Source: Melitaea cinxia
Taxonomy: Eukaryota > Arthropoda > Insecta > Lepidoptera > Nymphalidae
Assembly: GCF_905220565.1 (NCBI RefSeq)
Contig: NC_059403.1
Span: forward strand, 3,720,001 to 3,784,000
Reading direction: 5' to 3'
DNA length: 64,000 nucleotides
Translations under genes and position numbers: made by a program
Shown here: piece by piece, positions 1-12,700 of the stretch
Numbering within the stretch: the stretch's first letter is position 1
How the letters are laid out: every line of letters starts with the position of its first letter
Notes under the pieces: model-generated
The model's input: the letters and a program-made list of their open reading frames with translations, nothing else
What the model was told of the DNA's origin: nothing
Databases searched by the model: none

Positions 1-130
1 ATTATTGACGGACGTTTGATGAATTCCTTCGTACAGGCGTTGATTGAAGCACTTTCATAATATGCGTACAAACGAAAGTCGACTTTAATTGTGGAGTGCA
101 TTGCAACGAAATTAGGCGATATTACTATTT

Positions 131-156
131 GATAGGTAACATTGATAGGTAACATT
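131..156. repeat. 13-bp unit repeated twice in tandem
   Basis: GATAGGTAACATT occurs twice back to back, exactly. It lies just left of a dispersed repeat copy. It looks like simple slippage or local duplication. Confidence 0.9.
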
Positions 157-670
157 GATTGGTTTGAAGTAGTTATCAGATCTCGATAAAATTTATATGT
201 GACCACATGATAAACATCAGCTTTCGGTTAAATTAAAAATTATCAAAATCGGTACACCCAGTAAAAAGTTATTGCGGATTTTCGAGAGTTTTCCTCGATT
301 TCTCTGGGATCCCATCATCAGATCCTGGTTTCCTTATCACTGTACCAAACTAGGGATATCCCCTTTCCAACAAAAAAAGAATTATCAAAATCGGTACATC
401 CAGTAGCAAGTTATGTGGTATAATACAACGTAGGTCGACGAAAAAAGCGGCAAGTAAAAACGCATTATTGGATATAACTCGAAAAGTAGTTGTTAAATCT
501 CAAATAAATTTAAATGGGACCAATTGGCACACACCACCTTTCGATTAAAACAAAATTTGTCGAAATCAGTCTACCCAGTCAAAAGTTCTGATGTAACATA
601 CATTAAAAAAAAAAAAAAAAAAATACAGTCGAATTGAGAACCTCCTCCTTTTTTGAAAGTCGGTTAAAAA
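157..670 (+). mobile_element. Dispersed repeat with AACCGACTTCAA-type end, copy 1 (5' incomplete)
   Basis: This family is recognised by its right end, TTTTTTGAA(A)GTCGGTTAAAAA, here at about 651-670, which also closes the copies at 6.75 and 15.25 kb. The intact copy at 14.94 kb begins with a matching inverted sequence (AACCGACTTCAA), so the ends form a short terminal inverted repeat. In this copy the left end is missing or diverged. It contains a phrase close to TCAAAATCGGTACACCCAGT three times (about 242, 384 and 555) and an A run of about 19 near 604. No coding capacity. I know it as a common lepidopteran repeat; its class (MITE-like or other) is not settled by the sequence. Confidence 0.7.
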
Positions 671-857
671 GTAGTCGGACAGCGGAGTATTAGCAACAGG
701 ATTCTATAGAGACCCTTTGATACTGAACCCTGAAAGTACCAAAACCAAATAGGTAGGATTGAAAAGTACAGATTAAAAATGTTTTTTGTAATTGCTTTTT
801 AATCTATGGAATGGGAATTCGGTTGATGCATCCACGATTGAAGTGCGTTTAATAAAA

Positions 858-1000
858 GCGCGTATGACGCAGTAGTCACTGTGACTAATAACAGAGCTAA
901 TAATCTCGGGTTCGATCCACGGTATTGACAATTGTTTGTCTGGTAAGTGCCGATGTTTGTTAAACACTGGGAATTTCTCATTGTATTGCGTTCGGTTCCG
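858..1000 (+). mobile_element. tRNA-derived SINE-like fragment
   Basis: The segment carries a pol III B-box-like motif GGTTCGATCC at 909-918 and an A-box-like stretch (ATGACGCAGTAGTC) about 35 bases earlier, but no closed tRNA cloverleaf. Downstream text (GACAATTGTTTGTCTGGTAAGTGC) resembles the body of lepidopteran tRNA-headed retroposons. Diverged and probably old; limits are approximate. Confidence 0.5.
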
Positions 1001-2816
1001 GAAAACCAGGATTTATTCTTATTAAGAGCCGTTGAGAATGAGGCGTTTATTTTTATAATATCAGTTGGTTCACTAACGATTTGTATAGAAAACTAATTAA
1101 AAAATACTAAATTTAGGCCAAGTTTATAGACTGGTAACAGTTGTGAGTTTTCCAATGAGAATAGCACTTCCTCGCGGGAAATTGTAACAAGCGGAAGATT
1201 GAGAAATTTTATAACGGAACTAAGGATATTGTATTGAATTTCCATTGTTTTTTTTTTGTGTGTTCTCTGCAACGTGTTACGACGTACTTGATTCTAAATA
1301 TCGAGGTGAGAAATCGAAAAGTTAATACAATTTAAACTTGCGCTTTATATTTAGAATCTTTTTTTATATTTCGAAAATTATTTCTTTGTATAGATGCGAA
1401 AGGTGTGATGGACATTTGTCGTTCGAATGAATGAATGGTTCTGGACAAAAGTTGGCACAGAGATAGCCTATAGTTTGCCAACAGATGAAGGCTACTTTTT
1501 ATCCTAAAACTGTATCCTAAACTGTAACTCGGTTTCGTGGGATAGATTGACTGAACACCATCGTAAGCAACAGCTAGTGATGCTTCTAATATAAAAATGT
1601 CATAGTATGAATGTAAAAATTTTGTATGAAAAATGTAAAAAATTTGTATGGAAAATGTAAAAATTTTGTTTGTAATTTGACGAGAAATTTTCTTTTATAA
1701 TTACATATGTTTCTCATATATGTATGTATGTGTGATTATTATATTGTAAACTTTTTTGTCATGACTTCTGTTTGTAAGATATAATTTTTTTAACAATACA
1801 TATTTGTACGAGTATAATGATATAAAAATGACAAGTTTTTGTGACTAGGAAAAGTTAAAGCAATTTGCAAGTCCCACTGATCAATACGTATATTTCCACC
1901 AACCCTGGCATTATGTAGGTACTTGTACTGTGTGCGTACTCGTACGTAACACGTACGTATGGTACCAGTACAGGATGCGCCGGAAGTACAGACGCCGGTG
2001 GACGCCGTTCAACGCCTGCTCATATTGTGTGGTAATCTGGTTATACTCGATCTAAACGCGTATCATTTGTTATATTACTATTAGTAAAATTGTTTGTATG
2101 TTGGTATACGTACGTTTTGTGTTGTAATCTTGTAACGAATTTACGTGTTGTGAGCCTAGTTTTAACACATGAATTATTTACAATGCCCGGACAGTTTGAA
2201 TAATAGCAATACATTTGACAAGGTATATAGGGTAAATAATTTGGGTATGAACATTTTTTACATATATTACCATACCATATATTATATTGACCTGGCGAAC
2301 TACTTAACGCCGTGTTTTCTCTTTCATGAATATATCAATATTTTTCTATTTTTTTTTTATACAAACCTTGTCCTGACAAATTATAAACACAATTGAAATA
2401 TTATTAAGCAATTTAGTGCAGTCGTACGAAAGCTATACATTTTTATAAATATTGATATTAAATTGTTAATTGTCGAAAATAATAAATACTAATAAACCAT
2501 TAACAAAACATTATTTATACTACTGTAATATGTCCATTGAAATTGTGATATCTATGTAATAAATTATTAATACATGGAGCAAAAACTTTGTACCCCTTTT
2601 TACGAAAATTGCGCGGACGGAGAATTTATATAGAGAAGGAGTGTAGACTGTTAATATTTTTTTAATTGTGCCTAAAAATACATTAGATTTAAAAAAAACA
2701 TTGCGCACACTACCATGTATTTGACACACACAGACGCATATATACTCTTCTGTTTTTTATTATAGAAGTATAATCATTGACAACATAGCCTTAATAATGT
2801 TCAAACTTATAGTTTA
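1001..2816. other. AT-rich stretch without recognisable gene
   Basis: No convincing exon or full repeat. It holds a 22-bp-period repeat (about three imperfect copies of ATGTAAAAATTTTGTATG, 1611-1675) and a small CpG-containing patch at 1930-2030 with a perfect 7-bp hairpin CGTACGT-AAC-ACGTACG at 1941-1957. A 75-codon open frame at 2169-2396 is AT-driven with no domain signature. Confidence 0.5.
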
Positions 2817-3006
2817 CTAGCTGACCCCGCAAACGTTTCTTTGCCATATATGTTATTAACCCACTTAATCCCCCCCCCTTATAACTTAGGGGTATGAAAA
2901 ATAGATGTTGGCCGATTCTCAGACCTACCCGATATGCCCACAAAATTTTATTAAAATTGGTCGAGCCGTTTCGGAGGAGTTCAATGTTTAACACCATGAC
3001 ACGAGA
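2817..3006 (-). mobile_element. Non-autonomous Helitron-like element, family A, copy 1
   Basis: Read on the minus strand it starts TCTCGTGTCA and ends GCGGGGTCAGCTAG, followed by T. This fits Helitron rules: 5' TC, 3' CTRR, insertion next to T, and a short hairpin just before the end (GCAAACG region). A second copy of nearly the same length lies in the opposite orientation at 25870-26058. About 190 bp, no open frame of note, so it would depend on a Rep/helicase supplied elsewhere. Confidence 0.7.
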
Positions 3007-3469
3007 ATTTTATATATTAGAGAAAATAATTATGGTGGAATTTCGACCACTAGGCGATCACTAGTAATATTAAATGTACATTCAATGGATCGCTCTGATT
3101 GGTCAAATTTAATTTGAACATATCTCGTACTGACGCGGCCGCCCTTATTTTCAGGCATATTTTATTCGTTGTATGTGAATAAGCGTTTTTGTTCCTTTAG
3201 TTTAAAATTGTTTTCCTGACACCATCGCTATGCTCGCACGGCACGCGTGGATTTAAAAGTCAAATAAGAACCAAATAACTAGTTACCTAAACTATATCAT
3301 TTGCTTAATAAACAAGCCCAATTTATAATTGGTAATCTTTCACTGTGCAATTGCAAAATCTTTGTTGATTTTATTATACATGGGAATACCATAATCCAGA
3401 AAAGAGACGTTTACTTTGAGCAGATAGAAATTTGGAGTTACAATTTTGTTATGCCTTTTCGTTTTTACA

Positions 3470-3706
3470 CTGCAATTATTGACCAGCCCATACGCGCAGT
3501 TTGTAGTGCTTTTTGTTCAGAGTGTTGCGGGTTCGATTCCCGCCTGAGTCTGGGTGTAAATATTTATATTTATATATTTATATTATTCCTATGTATTTTA
3601 AAAAAATAGTTATAACAGTCAGATGTTACCCATAACAGAAGCATTAAGTTGCTAATCATAGGAACAGACGACCGTGTGTTTATTTATTAATTATTAACAT
3701 AATGTT
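3470..3706 (+). mobile_element. tRNA-headed retroposon (SINE or LINE 3' end)
   Basis: A strong B box GGTTCGATTCC at 3530-3540 is preceded by an A-box-like GCGCAGTTTGTAGTG and followed by CGCCTGAGTCTGGGTGT and a tail including ACCCATAACAGAAGCATTAAGTTGC and GACGACCGTGTGTTTATTTA. I recognise this combination as a common lepidopteran short retroposon. No cloverleaf closes around the B box, so it is not a functional tRNA gene. Left limit uncertain. Confidence 0.6.
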
Positions 3707-5983
3707 GTTATAAATATACTGCGATACAATTGTCAATAGGTGCCTTATGAAAAACATCCCGCAGAGAGACTCGAGCTCCAAGATCGTAAATCTGTTCTGT
3801 AATCTGTTTTGAACTTTATATACAATATATTATATTTCTACTAAAATTGTAAGAAGTTAAATTTAATGACATTATTTTTTAATTTCGATATTTCCCAATA
3901 CTAGGTATACGTATTTACAAAAGACAATTCACGATCAAATTATTTACAGAGAATGGTAGTATAATTGTGTGATAATTTATTTAAATTAGCATACTTTCCA
4001 TAGCTTTTTACATAATACACAAGCATGATCTTATCTGAAGTTGATTACTCATAACATTTTTTCATATTATCGATTATTATCCAAGTACCAATTCACATAA
4101 AAGAACCAGATGTCTATATTTGCATCTCAAAGTCTTCTGAAATTACACACATTCGGCTTCAAGCACAGTCGCAAGCACTAATGATGCCTCTTATCTATAC
4201 TCGATTCGCTTTCGGAGCATGGCGTTTGTCGTGTGTATAAGACACATAGCCTTTGATACCGTATTGAAAGTGATATGTGCCACGCGGAGAGCGGATTATT
4301 CAGTTAGCTTGTTATTATTTTATAGTTGGGTGATCCCATACAATTTTTTTATTATCAGTTAAATTTAAAATACAAACTAAACAACCTGTTTCTTAGGTCT
4401 ATGTGGGTAAGAAAAAACTTTTCGTGGAAATGGAATACCTAATAAGAATTAATTCTTTAAAATGTAGGTAAGTTGGTTAATTTTCCATAGACCTATAAAT
4501 AAAACTAAATTAGACTCGGCCACTGCTGCAGTGTATTTTAATTTGTATATTCTTTTTTATATAACAGTTCTCTGCAAAAATCTAAATTCTGAAAATTACT
4601 TAAGTACAACACAAGTACATTACAATAAAGAAGCGTCGTGCTTATCATCTTTACCTGCCGTTCGTATTAGACCGAAAACCATATAAGTCATGCATCTATG
4701 CACTATCATCCGTTGAAATAAATCGTCGTTTTTGTATTGTATTTGATCAGTAACCGTTGACGCAAGCGCCGCGTGATGGCGTTATGGCCAAGCTCTGCAT
4801 ACATCATCATCATATAATTACATTAATACGCTAAGGTTAAAATGTTTTCCTCGCTTTGTAGAAAAAACCCCACAGTTACTCCACATAAATTATATATCTT
4901 TTTATAGATAATTGCTTGCTCTACCGGCATCCACAAAAAAATTGCTTTTTTTAAATAAATTAATTATTAAAATTGTTTATAAAGATTTAAATTGAAGAAA
5001 AGTACAGCAATGCTGCCATCTGACTTTAATTTTGATACAACGTCAATATTATTGACGGTCGGTAATTTTTTTGTTCAATTTCAAATCAACTCACGTATAA
5101 ATACTTTTTTGTAATTTTGTAAAGTGATAATTATTAGAACTTTTAGTGCGAATTATTCTTAATAATCCGCATAGTGAGAAACGTCCCTGAACTTAACAGT
5201 CCTTTATAATTTACAATCCATATAAGTCTACGGATTATTGTTCCTTAAAGTAATTAAGTATAACGGTTACAAGAATAACACGTCCAGAGAGACATTAAAT
5301 TTTCCGAAGCTTTCTCTATGATTTATTAAATTCGAGCGTACTAATTGAGTCGGAGGAGATTGACAATTTATTATTAAACGAGTGACTTGAAACTTGTTTG
5401 TTATGCACTCGAGGGTGGTTACGGAGTTATCACGGAGAGGCCGACAGATTGTATTAAAGAGATGAAAGATGTTTTTACAGGCATCAACTTTAAATTGCAT
5501 TTTGGTGATGGCGTCTCAACACGGATCGCTTGTTTTGTTCCTTCGGCGCCCTTTGATGGAAATATTAACCGGTATTGGTTTTTTCATGGTGTTTATATTG
5601 TTTTAGGCGTAAAATTTTGTTAATTGAAATATAAACATATCGTAAATTTTCGTTTATTTTATGAATATTAATGTGTATTATGTTTGGTTAACGAAGCTAT
5701 TTCTGACTTACAATTTGTATACCTTGATGATGGATATGTACGAGTTAAAATTTGTGTTTGGGTGTTTATCAAGCGTGTGCCACAGATGTGAATGAAGCTA
5801 GATCAATATATAACTTAACTCCTGTCTGTACAAGTTGTATCCTGTTTAATTCCTGTTTATTTTACGTTCGGGGGGATGGATTATTTATCTCTATTCGGTT
5901 TAGTTCTAGTTAGTTATAATAGGAAACAATTTTTACATTGTTTTTTACATTGTTTGTTAATAATATTAATAAAAAATCTTGCT
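3707..5983. other. AT-rich stretch; one less AT-rich block at 5360-5600
   Basis: No recognisable gene. The block at about 5360-5600 is less AT-rich and open in a frame on each strand (78 codons plus, 77 minus) but no splice pattern or domain supports coding; it could be a conserved non-coding element. The rest shows only short AT-rich runs. Confidence 0.4.
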
Positions 5984-6755
5984 ATAATTGTGTTTGCTCG
6001 CAAACGAAAAAAGATTTGACTAAAATTACATCGACAAGTAACACCGTAAGGAGGTAAAAAAATAGTCAAATATATTTTTTTTTATGTCACTAGGTCGGCA
6101 AACAAGCGTACGGCTCACCTGATGGTAAGCGATTACCGTAGCTTATAGACACCTGCAACACCAGAAGCATCGCAAGCGCGTTGCCGACCCAATCCCCAAT
6201 CCCCCCAGGAGCTCTGGTCACCTTACTCACCAACAGGAACACAATACTGCTTGAAAACAGTATTATTTTGCTGTGATCTTCTGTAAGGTCGAGGTACTAC
6301 CCCAGTCAGGCTGCTCCATATTTTAGCAGGAAATTACTGCTTTGCCCTACCTCAGTTAAAAACTTGTTAGTCAGTAATAGTCAGTAAATAATCGTTATCA
6401 AAAAATTACTCAAAATGTAGGCATCAAATCTCGATTAAATTTAAATGGCATTACAAGACAAACATCAGCTTTCGATTATAATATACCAATAAAAAGTTAT
6501 GCGGTATAACACAACGTAAGTCGATGAAAAAATAGTCAAGCAAATACGCATTATTAGACAGATAGCTCGAAATTACCTGCTTGGCAGATCTCAAATAATT
6601 TTAAATACGACCTCACGACATGCGCCAATTTTCAATAATAAAAAAATCTCATCGAAATCGCTCCATCCAGTGAAAAGTTCTGAGGTCATACATAAAAAAA
6701 TATATATATATATAATCGAATAGAGAACTTCTTCCTTTTTTGAAGTCAGTTAAAA
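5984..6755 (+). mobile_element. AACCGACTTCAA-type repeat, copy 2, split by a LINE fragment
   Basis: The left end shows the small palindrome GTTTGC-TC-GCAAAC followed by an A-rich run and ATTACATCGACAAG, as in copy 3. The right end is TTTTTTGAAGTCAGTTAAAA at about 6736-6755. The body matches copy 1 (AAATTTAAATGG, CATCAGCTTTCGATTA, AGTTCTGAGGTCATACAT). It is interrupted at 6069-6375 by a minus-strand retroposon flanked by an 8-bp duplication, so the host copy is the older. Confidence 0.7.
6069..6375 (-). mobile_element. 5'-truncated LINE 3' end (family L1) inserted in another repeat
   Basis: On the minus strand it runs from a truncated 5' end through CCAGAGCTCCTGGGGGG and a stretch ending GTGAGCCGTACGCTTG to a poly(A) tail (T run near 6075-6083 on the plus strand). 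AATAGTCA flanks it at 6061-6068 and 6376-6383, the target duplication expected from target-primed reverse transcription. Further copies are at 18093 (minus) and 28201 (plus). No coding sequence remains. Confidence 0.75.
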
Positions 6756-6834
6756 ATTGGCGTCATTCTCGTGTTTACATGTGTTAATGAGATAATTATG
6801 TAGGAAAAGCTTTTACTATTAATACAAACATTTC

Positions 6835-7178
6835 TATTGGTCATACAGATGTTTGCCGTGTTCTGAGTGCTTGTGAAGTTCTTGTGGGTCTCCCCACCGT
6901 GCCTCGGAGAACACGTTAAGCCGTCGGTCCCGGTTGTTATCAAAAATAACTGATAGCGATCGCTACTCATAGTAGGGAATATATCCGCTAATCCGCATTG
7001 GAATGAAATCCTCATACAATCATGTACAATCATGTACACCCAATAGCGCTCGTTATTTATAGTAGGGAATATATCCGCCAACCCGCATTGAAGCAGCGTG
7101 GTGGATTAAGCTCTGATCCTTCTTCTACACGGTGAAAGAGGCCTATGCCCTGAAGTGGGATATTACAGGCTGAAGCTT
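6835..7178 (+). mobile_element. LINE 3'-terminal region (family L3) with internal duplication
   Basis: It contains CACCGTGCCTCGGAGAACACG, TAAGCCGTCGGTCCCGGTTG, ATAGTAGGGAATATATCCGC, GGTGGATTAAGCTCTGATCC and ends near GGGATATTACAGGCTGAAGC; I recognise this string as the end of a common lepidopteran LINE. The phrase around ATAGTAGGGAATATATCCGC occurs twice, 90 bp apart (near 6971 and 7061), which the other window copy (14085-14190) lacks. A 111-codon minus-strand open frame here is incidental. Confidence 0.65.
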
Positions 7179-9456
7179 ATATTTAAAAAGATTAATGAAA
7201 GAGAGACATTCACTTTTCGCGTACTTGCACGTATTTAGGAATATTTTAAACCAAAAACTTTGTGCCTATCGCTCTGAACTGTATTTTACTCAACGAAGAT
7301 TCACGGTTAGAAAGGACTATTTATCAGTCGTGTTACCGGAATTACACGTAAGCGGGATTATTTTGAAACCGCCTAATTCGCTTGTTCCCGAAACTGGCTT
7401 AAAGCCAAGGTCAATAAACCCTTCCATATACAGCGCCTACGAGCGTCTCGCCTTATAAAAAACAATAGAATATAAAACCAACTGCAATACAATTAGAATT
7501 TAATTTCGCGTGATGGAGTTTATATAAATATTGGGGTTGTATCCTAAGCAAATATACAGTGTGTCGCTCGGAAGCTCTTGGATGAAACTAAACCGGTGTT
7601 TAAGCTGATAGCCTTTATGTTTGTAGGAGCTAACGTTCAAATTAAAGCTAAATTTGAATAGATGTTACCACAAAACCCACAGTCTTAAGACTAACAGACA
7701 GATACAAAAAATTATTATACCCTAAATCAAAATGAATCCATTTATTAAAGAAAATACACAGACGAATCCTACAGATAGGTAAACCCGATAAAAAAATCTG
7801 TCTTCTATTGGTCACATAACTTTTTAATCGTGATTTAAAAATAGTATCGATAAATTTCTGTTGTAAGTTAATAAAGAAAAAATCCAATTATCGAATACGA
7901 TTTCAATTATAAACCTGAAGGTACGCATTGATAACAGAGGAAACAAGTGTGTACTGCATCCAATATTTATAGGTTATGCTTAAGCATTTCGAAGCGAGAG
8001 CTTGAAAATCTTGGTTAATCGATAAAAATATAATATCAACTCTATGCCTCATTCTTAAAGTTGATTTTCGTTCGATTCAAACAATCCATTGCCGGTAAAG
8101 CATAAAGACCTCCATTCATGGACCGTGAAAGGTTGTCGCATAGACAAGAAAGGTACGGTTCGCTGTAAAAATGATTTATACGGGCAGCATGGCTTATCGA
8201 GCGTTGTGGAACTTCGGGAAGAGGTAGATCGTGTACCGATAAACTGGAGAACATCGATCCGGGCCATTTGATATACGTCTGTGTTTGTGCACAAGTCCCA
8301 ATAAATTATAATGTTTATGAGTAAATAATTCTGTCGACACGCTTTCCTCGATGATTTATCATTGATAAAATCTGGTAGGTATATAAATATTTTTGATTTT
8401 TGTCTAGCAATTACAATTTTTTTTTTATGGAATGACGATGCAAAAGTGCTTTAAAGTCCTATTCGAATCAAGTTTTTTTTTTACTTTGATATTTTGGGTT
8501 TTAAAGAAAAAAAAAATACTAATAACTAGCAATTTTATCGTAACGATGATATTGATACGTTTTAATCGTAATCATCAATGCCATGCCATTCGACAGTGCA
8601 TTTGGAATTATAAATTGTTACAATATAAAGGGTGATTGCTTAATTTCCGGCAGCAACTGTCTCTCACGGATGGCAGCACATTGTAAATACAATAAAATGA
8701 AGCTAATGTAGTTTAAAAAACAAATGTGACTACGAGTGATCGTTTTAATCTACTGTATGCATTTATACTTTTGGCTTCAGTGTCGCATGAACAACGTACT
8801 GTATGGACAATACGATGTTCATCGAATTAAAACGCATGACTTTAACTTGTATGTCTATATATAGAATCTGAACTATGAACAAAAATTAATTATATCTTGC
8901 TGAAAAAGTTAGCTTTTGGTAAATATAAATGTATCTTGTTGTACCTTATTTGTTTCGTCCAGTACAAAATCATATCGTTACGAGCCGAGTAAATAATCAA
9001 TTTGGAGCGCAGCTGTACTCCGTACGTTTCCAAGTCGTATCTGATCTGTTAGCGGAGTTTATATAACACTATTTACTCACATGCAAAATAGATAAATACG
9101 TTGTAGTTGCAGCTTGGCTTCTCAAATAACAAAAGCTACGTGTTTCGCCTCTCAACGGCACATCTCAACTCTAGTTTTCTAGACGTGTTCTAAATATGGA
9201 TGTAGATTAGGTTTGTTAGTTTCGTCTAATCGATTCTATGATGTTTTATATTATCTTTTTCGGATATATTTCTTTTGGGATGAAAAAAAAGTGTTTTTGT
9301 TTTAAAAGAGCTATTCACTTTTCAACTACAAGATTGTATCGACATCTACATTTTTCTTATTTTTTTTCTGAAGAAGATGTATTGATTAACGTATCTTTAT
9401 TCAAAACTTAAAAAAAATTAAAAAAATAGAATATATGACCCAATATGTGACTCAAA
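7179..9456. other. Intergenic or intronic DNA; GC-richer block at 8060-8290
   Basis: No gene recognised. The block at about 8060-8290 is open in one plus and two minus frames, which is typical of a compositionally different non-coding block rather than an exon. No acceptor/donor pair stands out. The rest is AT-rich. Confidence 0.4.
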
Positions 9457-9790
9457 TCTATACAAATAAATAAATTGGAGTGTCTGTTTTAATATTAAAA
9501 TAAGTGCTTTTTATTAAGTGTATATGGATGTATACCTACCTTCACTGTACATATACCAAAATAACATTTTTTTACAATTTTTGTCTGTCTGTCTGTCTGT
9601 CTGTCTGTTCCGGCTAATCTCTGAAACGGCTGGGCCGATTTTGACGGGACTTTCACTGGCAAATAGCTGATGTAATAAGGAGTACCTTAGGGTACTTTTA
9701 TTATAGAAATTGATTTATTTCATAACTCTGCGAACTGAACAATAACTTTTTTGTTAAATTCCACGCGGACGAAGTCGCGGGCACAGCTAC
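9457..9790 (+). mobile_element. Non-autonomous Helitron-like element, family B, copy 1
   Basis: Starts TCTATACAAATAAATAAATT, contains a (TGTC)n run at 9583-9608, CTGAAACGGCTGGGCCGATT, and ends with GCGGACGAAGTCGCGGGCACAGCTAC. The terminal GCG(G)AC-GAA-GTCGC can fold into a short hairpin just upstream of the end, as in Helitrons. The final CTAG has decayed to CTAC. Related copies are at 31836-32131 (plus) and 14846-15486 (minus). Confidence 0.7.
9583..9608. repeat. (TGTC)n microsatellite inside a Helitron-like element
   Basis: About six uninterrupted TGTC units. The other family B copies have shorter or decayed versions at the same place, so the array belongs to the element. Confidence 0.9.
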
Positions 9791-12700
9791 TTTATTTAAT
9801 AAAGTTTTACACAGAAGGTACGGTACACGAAGAATTTGCACCAATGGTGTGTAAGTCCTAATTTCATGGTAAGTCAAAAATATAATCTATTAACTTCAAA
9901 CCCACATGATAAATTACAGCTATTAGAGACATCAGAAGCTATAACACCCTTACTTCCTTATCTGCGGAAGATTTGTTAAAGTAATCACACGAGTATGTCG
10001 GACGCAGACACATAGGGGATATACTGCCAGACAACGTAAAATATGTAAGAAATTGTATGGAGGTAGAAGAAAGCTTGATCTTAACATTTGCTGGATCGGA
10101 CATTTTACTATACTATACTATATTCAATGAACATGCATATCTCAGTATCTCTTCGATTAGGAATGTTTTGATGGATTTTGTGGTTTTGCTGTAGCAATTG
10201 AGTTTTATGTCCACAAATCCATCAGGAAAAGTTAGACTTTTCTGTCTTTTCTTAACAAATAGTGACAGGAACTGAAGATTATAAAATTGTAGTTCTTATG
10301 AGTTTATATTTTACCACATTTTAAGCGACGAAAATGAGCATGAAAAAAAAAACGAGGATAAAAGAAATTGGACAAATGTTAGTTATTTTTCAAGCCGGTG
10401 TGTAGTTTTACGCACAGGGCGGTCGAACCTACACGTGATTAATGAGGTTGACCTGCAGTATCGGCAGTATCTACCTACACTGCGATTCGTCTTCATTGGC
10501 CTATATTGTTTTTGCTGAACCATATGTTAGTGATACGCCTACATCAAGCTTTGCATTTAACTTGGTTTCAATCATCTCTGCAATATTTTGTATTTTCTTG
10601 TTATTAAGGTCATAGAGATATGTAGAAGGTAAACTTATTTCTTCATTTTTAACTTAGAATGTTCATTTGCAACTTCTCCTATAATTATTGTACTTGTTAC
10701 AGATTGCTGAAATTGTGTGTATTTCTTAGTGTTACTTCATATGTTGCTGTGTCTCCTATTTCAGATACATTGTTAGCTATTGTTTGTTAGTTCGTAGTAA
10801 AAATTAGTTTTACTTAGTATTCCATTCACGTAAAAATAAAAAAACTTAACAGTCTACCTATTTATATATATGCTGAAAATTTTTAATCTTCATTTGTTTC
10901 ACATCCTCTTCTTTGTCATTTGTTACAATTTTTATCATATGCTCATTCATGCTCTATTTGCACAAATCTTGCTCTATACACCTACACTCACTCTGTAAAT
11001 ATGTTACCGTCTAAGGTATTAAATATTGAAATTGACTAAGTCGATAGCAGAAACTATGAGCTAACATTATAATTTTTCATTAATTGAAATTTTCATAAAA
11101 GAATGTTCCTATCGTTACCTAGAACTTTTTTAAAGTGATTAACTTAAATGCGAATGTAATGTAAACTGATACGTATCATGACTTAATGAATTTTATGACG
11201 ATTGTGTAGAATAAATAATAAGAATAAATAAACCCATATGCGGTACAGAAATGTATATTTAAAAGTTAGAATAGAGACGCTATAGGGGGTGGAGTTATTT
11301 TTTTAAAATTTCATATTTTATTAAGAATATTGTGGTTGATTAATATATTATTTATTTTGTTTTCATGCGTTTGCATAGTAAACTATTGTGTTTAGCAATC
11401 TTGTGACTAACGTATTCAAGATTGGCATTTGAGCAAATCGTATGGATTAGACTAAAAATAGAAACGTTTTGGTAATTTTGGTAATGTTTAGTAATCTTAA
11501 AAATGGTTCCTTCTTAACGCTTTAAACCTGCAGTAGATTGATATTGAAACATTTCTTATTTCTGGTAACAAAGGGTAATCTTACAGTATTACTCGAATCT
11601 CTTACATTTTCGGAAGAACAAAGACCAAACTGTGAATAATATTTACCGTCTTTAAGAAGCCTAGACTACAATTTTCTTGAATTTTCTTCGGAGTAAAAAT
11701 GGTTGAAAACTCTCTACATCTGTGTCAAATATTCTATTTCCAGCAATTTAATCATGAGAATAAATTTAGAATAAAACCCGTCCAAAGGCCATAGCGACGT
11801 CAGTATTAAGTCCGTTATTTGCCCGAACGCGTTGTTTTTACTGGCCCTATATTTGAAACGTGCGAGATCAACGTATACTCTCTAATGAACTTCTTATTAA
11901 ATTCTTTGACTGGAAGAAAATACTATGAAACATACCGTACTGAGATATTAACTATTTACTAATGGAACGTGACCGTTTAACTTAAAGACAAAATCGTTTC
12001 CTGTTAGCCATGAAAACCTCATGTTATTTTCTACACCATAAACGGCGTTTCTTAACCAACATGTGAATAAGATTACGAGTTAAATTTTAATATTTTCATA
12101 TGTTTCTTTGTGTTAGTATGAATTCAACTACTTATCCACCTTCGCGTATGTGTACGATTGTTTTGTTATTACAGTTAAAATTATTTTATTTACTTACTTT
12201 TTACTTATTTACCGGTACAAAACCAAGCACTTGTTTCTAAAACAGGAAAGAAAATTTTCGAATTGGAGAATAAATTATATTGAAAAGCAACACTTACAAA
12301 TTTGCATATCCATAAAGATTTGTGTAGGACGGTAATGCATAACCTATTGACATTATTCAGGGTCATGACCGTAGGCGACGGATATCGATCACGATTAAAG
12401 ATGGCTACCGATCTTTAAGCGCTGCATAGCGCTGTAATAAATCGAATGGACTAACTATGGATCAGCTTGCAGCGATCCAGCGCTTTGAGATATGGCAAAC
12501 GTTCACGGCAGATGCAAATCATAACTGATCGCTCGTTAGGCTTTGTTTGTGGAACATTTTGAACGGTTAGCACGTCAGCGGCCACACGGTCTTTGTTTGT
12601 GAACGGTGCCCTACAGGTATAAAGTAAACTGCATCGTATTAACAGGTGTAGAAACTTCAATTCGGTAAAATTAATAAAAAAACACTTAACTTGTTACTAG

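Noticed and set aside
3494..3545. tRNA gene suggested by a perfect B box
   Set aside because: No acceptor or anticodon stem closes around it; the flanks identify a retroposon.
12512..12519. POU-type octamer ATGCAAAT, with others at 43142, 26775 and related forms at 43103
   Set aside because: In AT-rich DNA of this length several octamers are expected by chance; no clustering with other signals beyond the loose pair at 43.1 kb.
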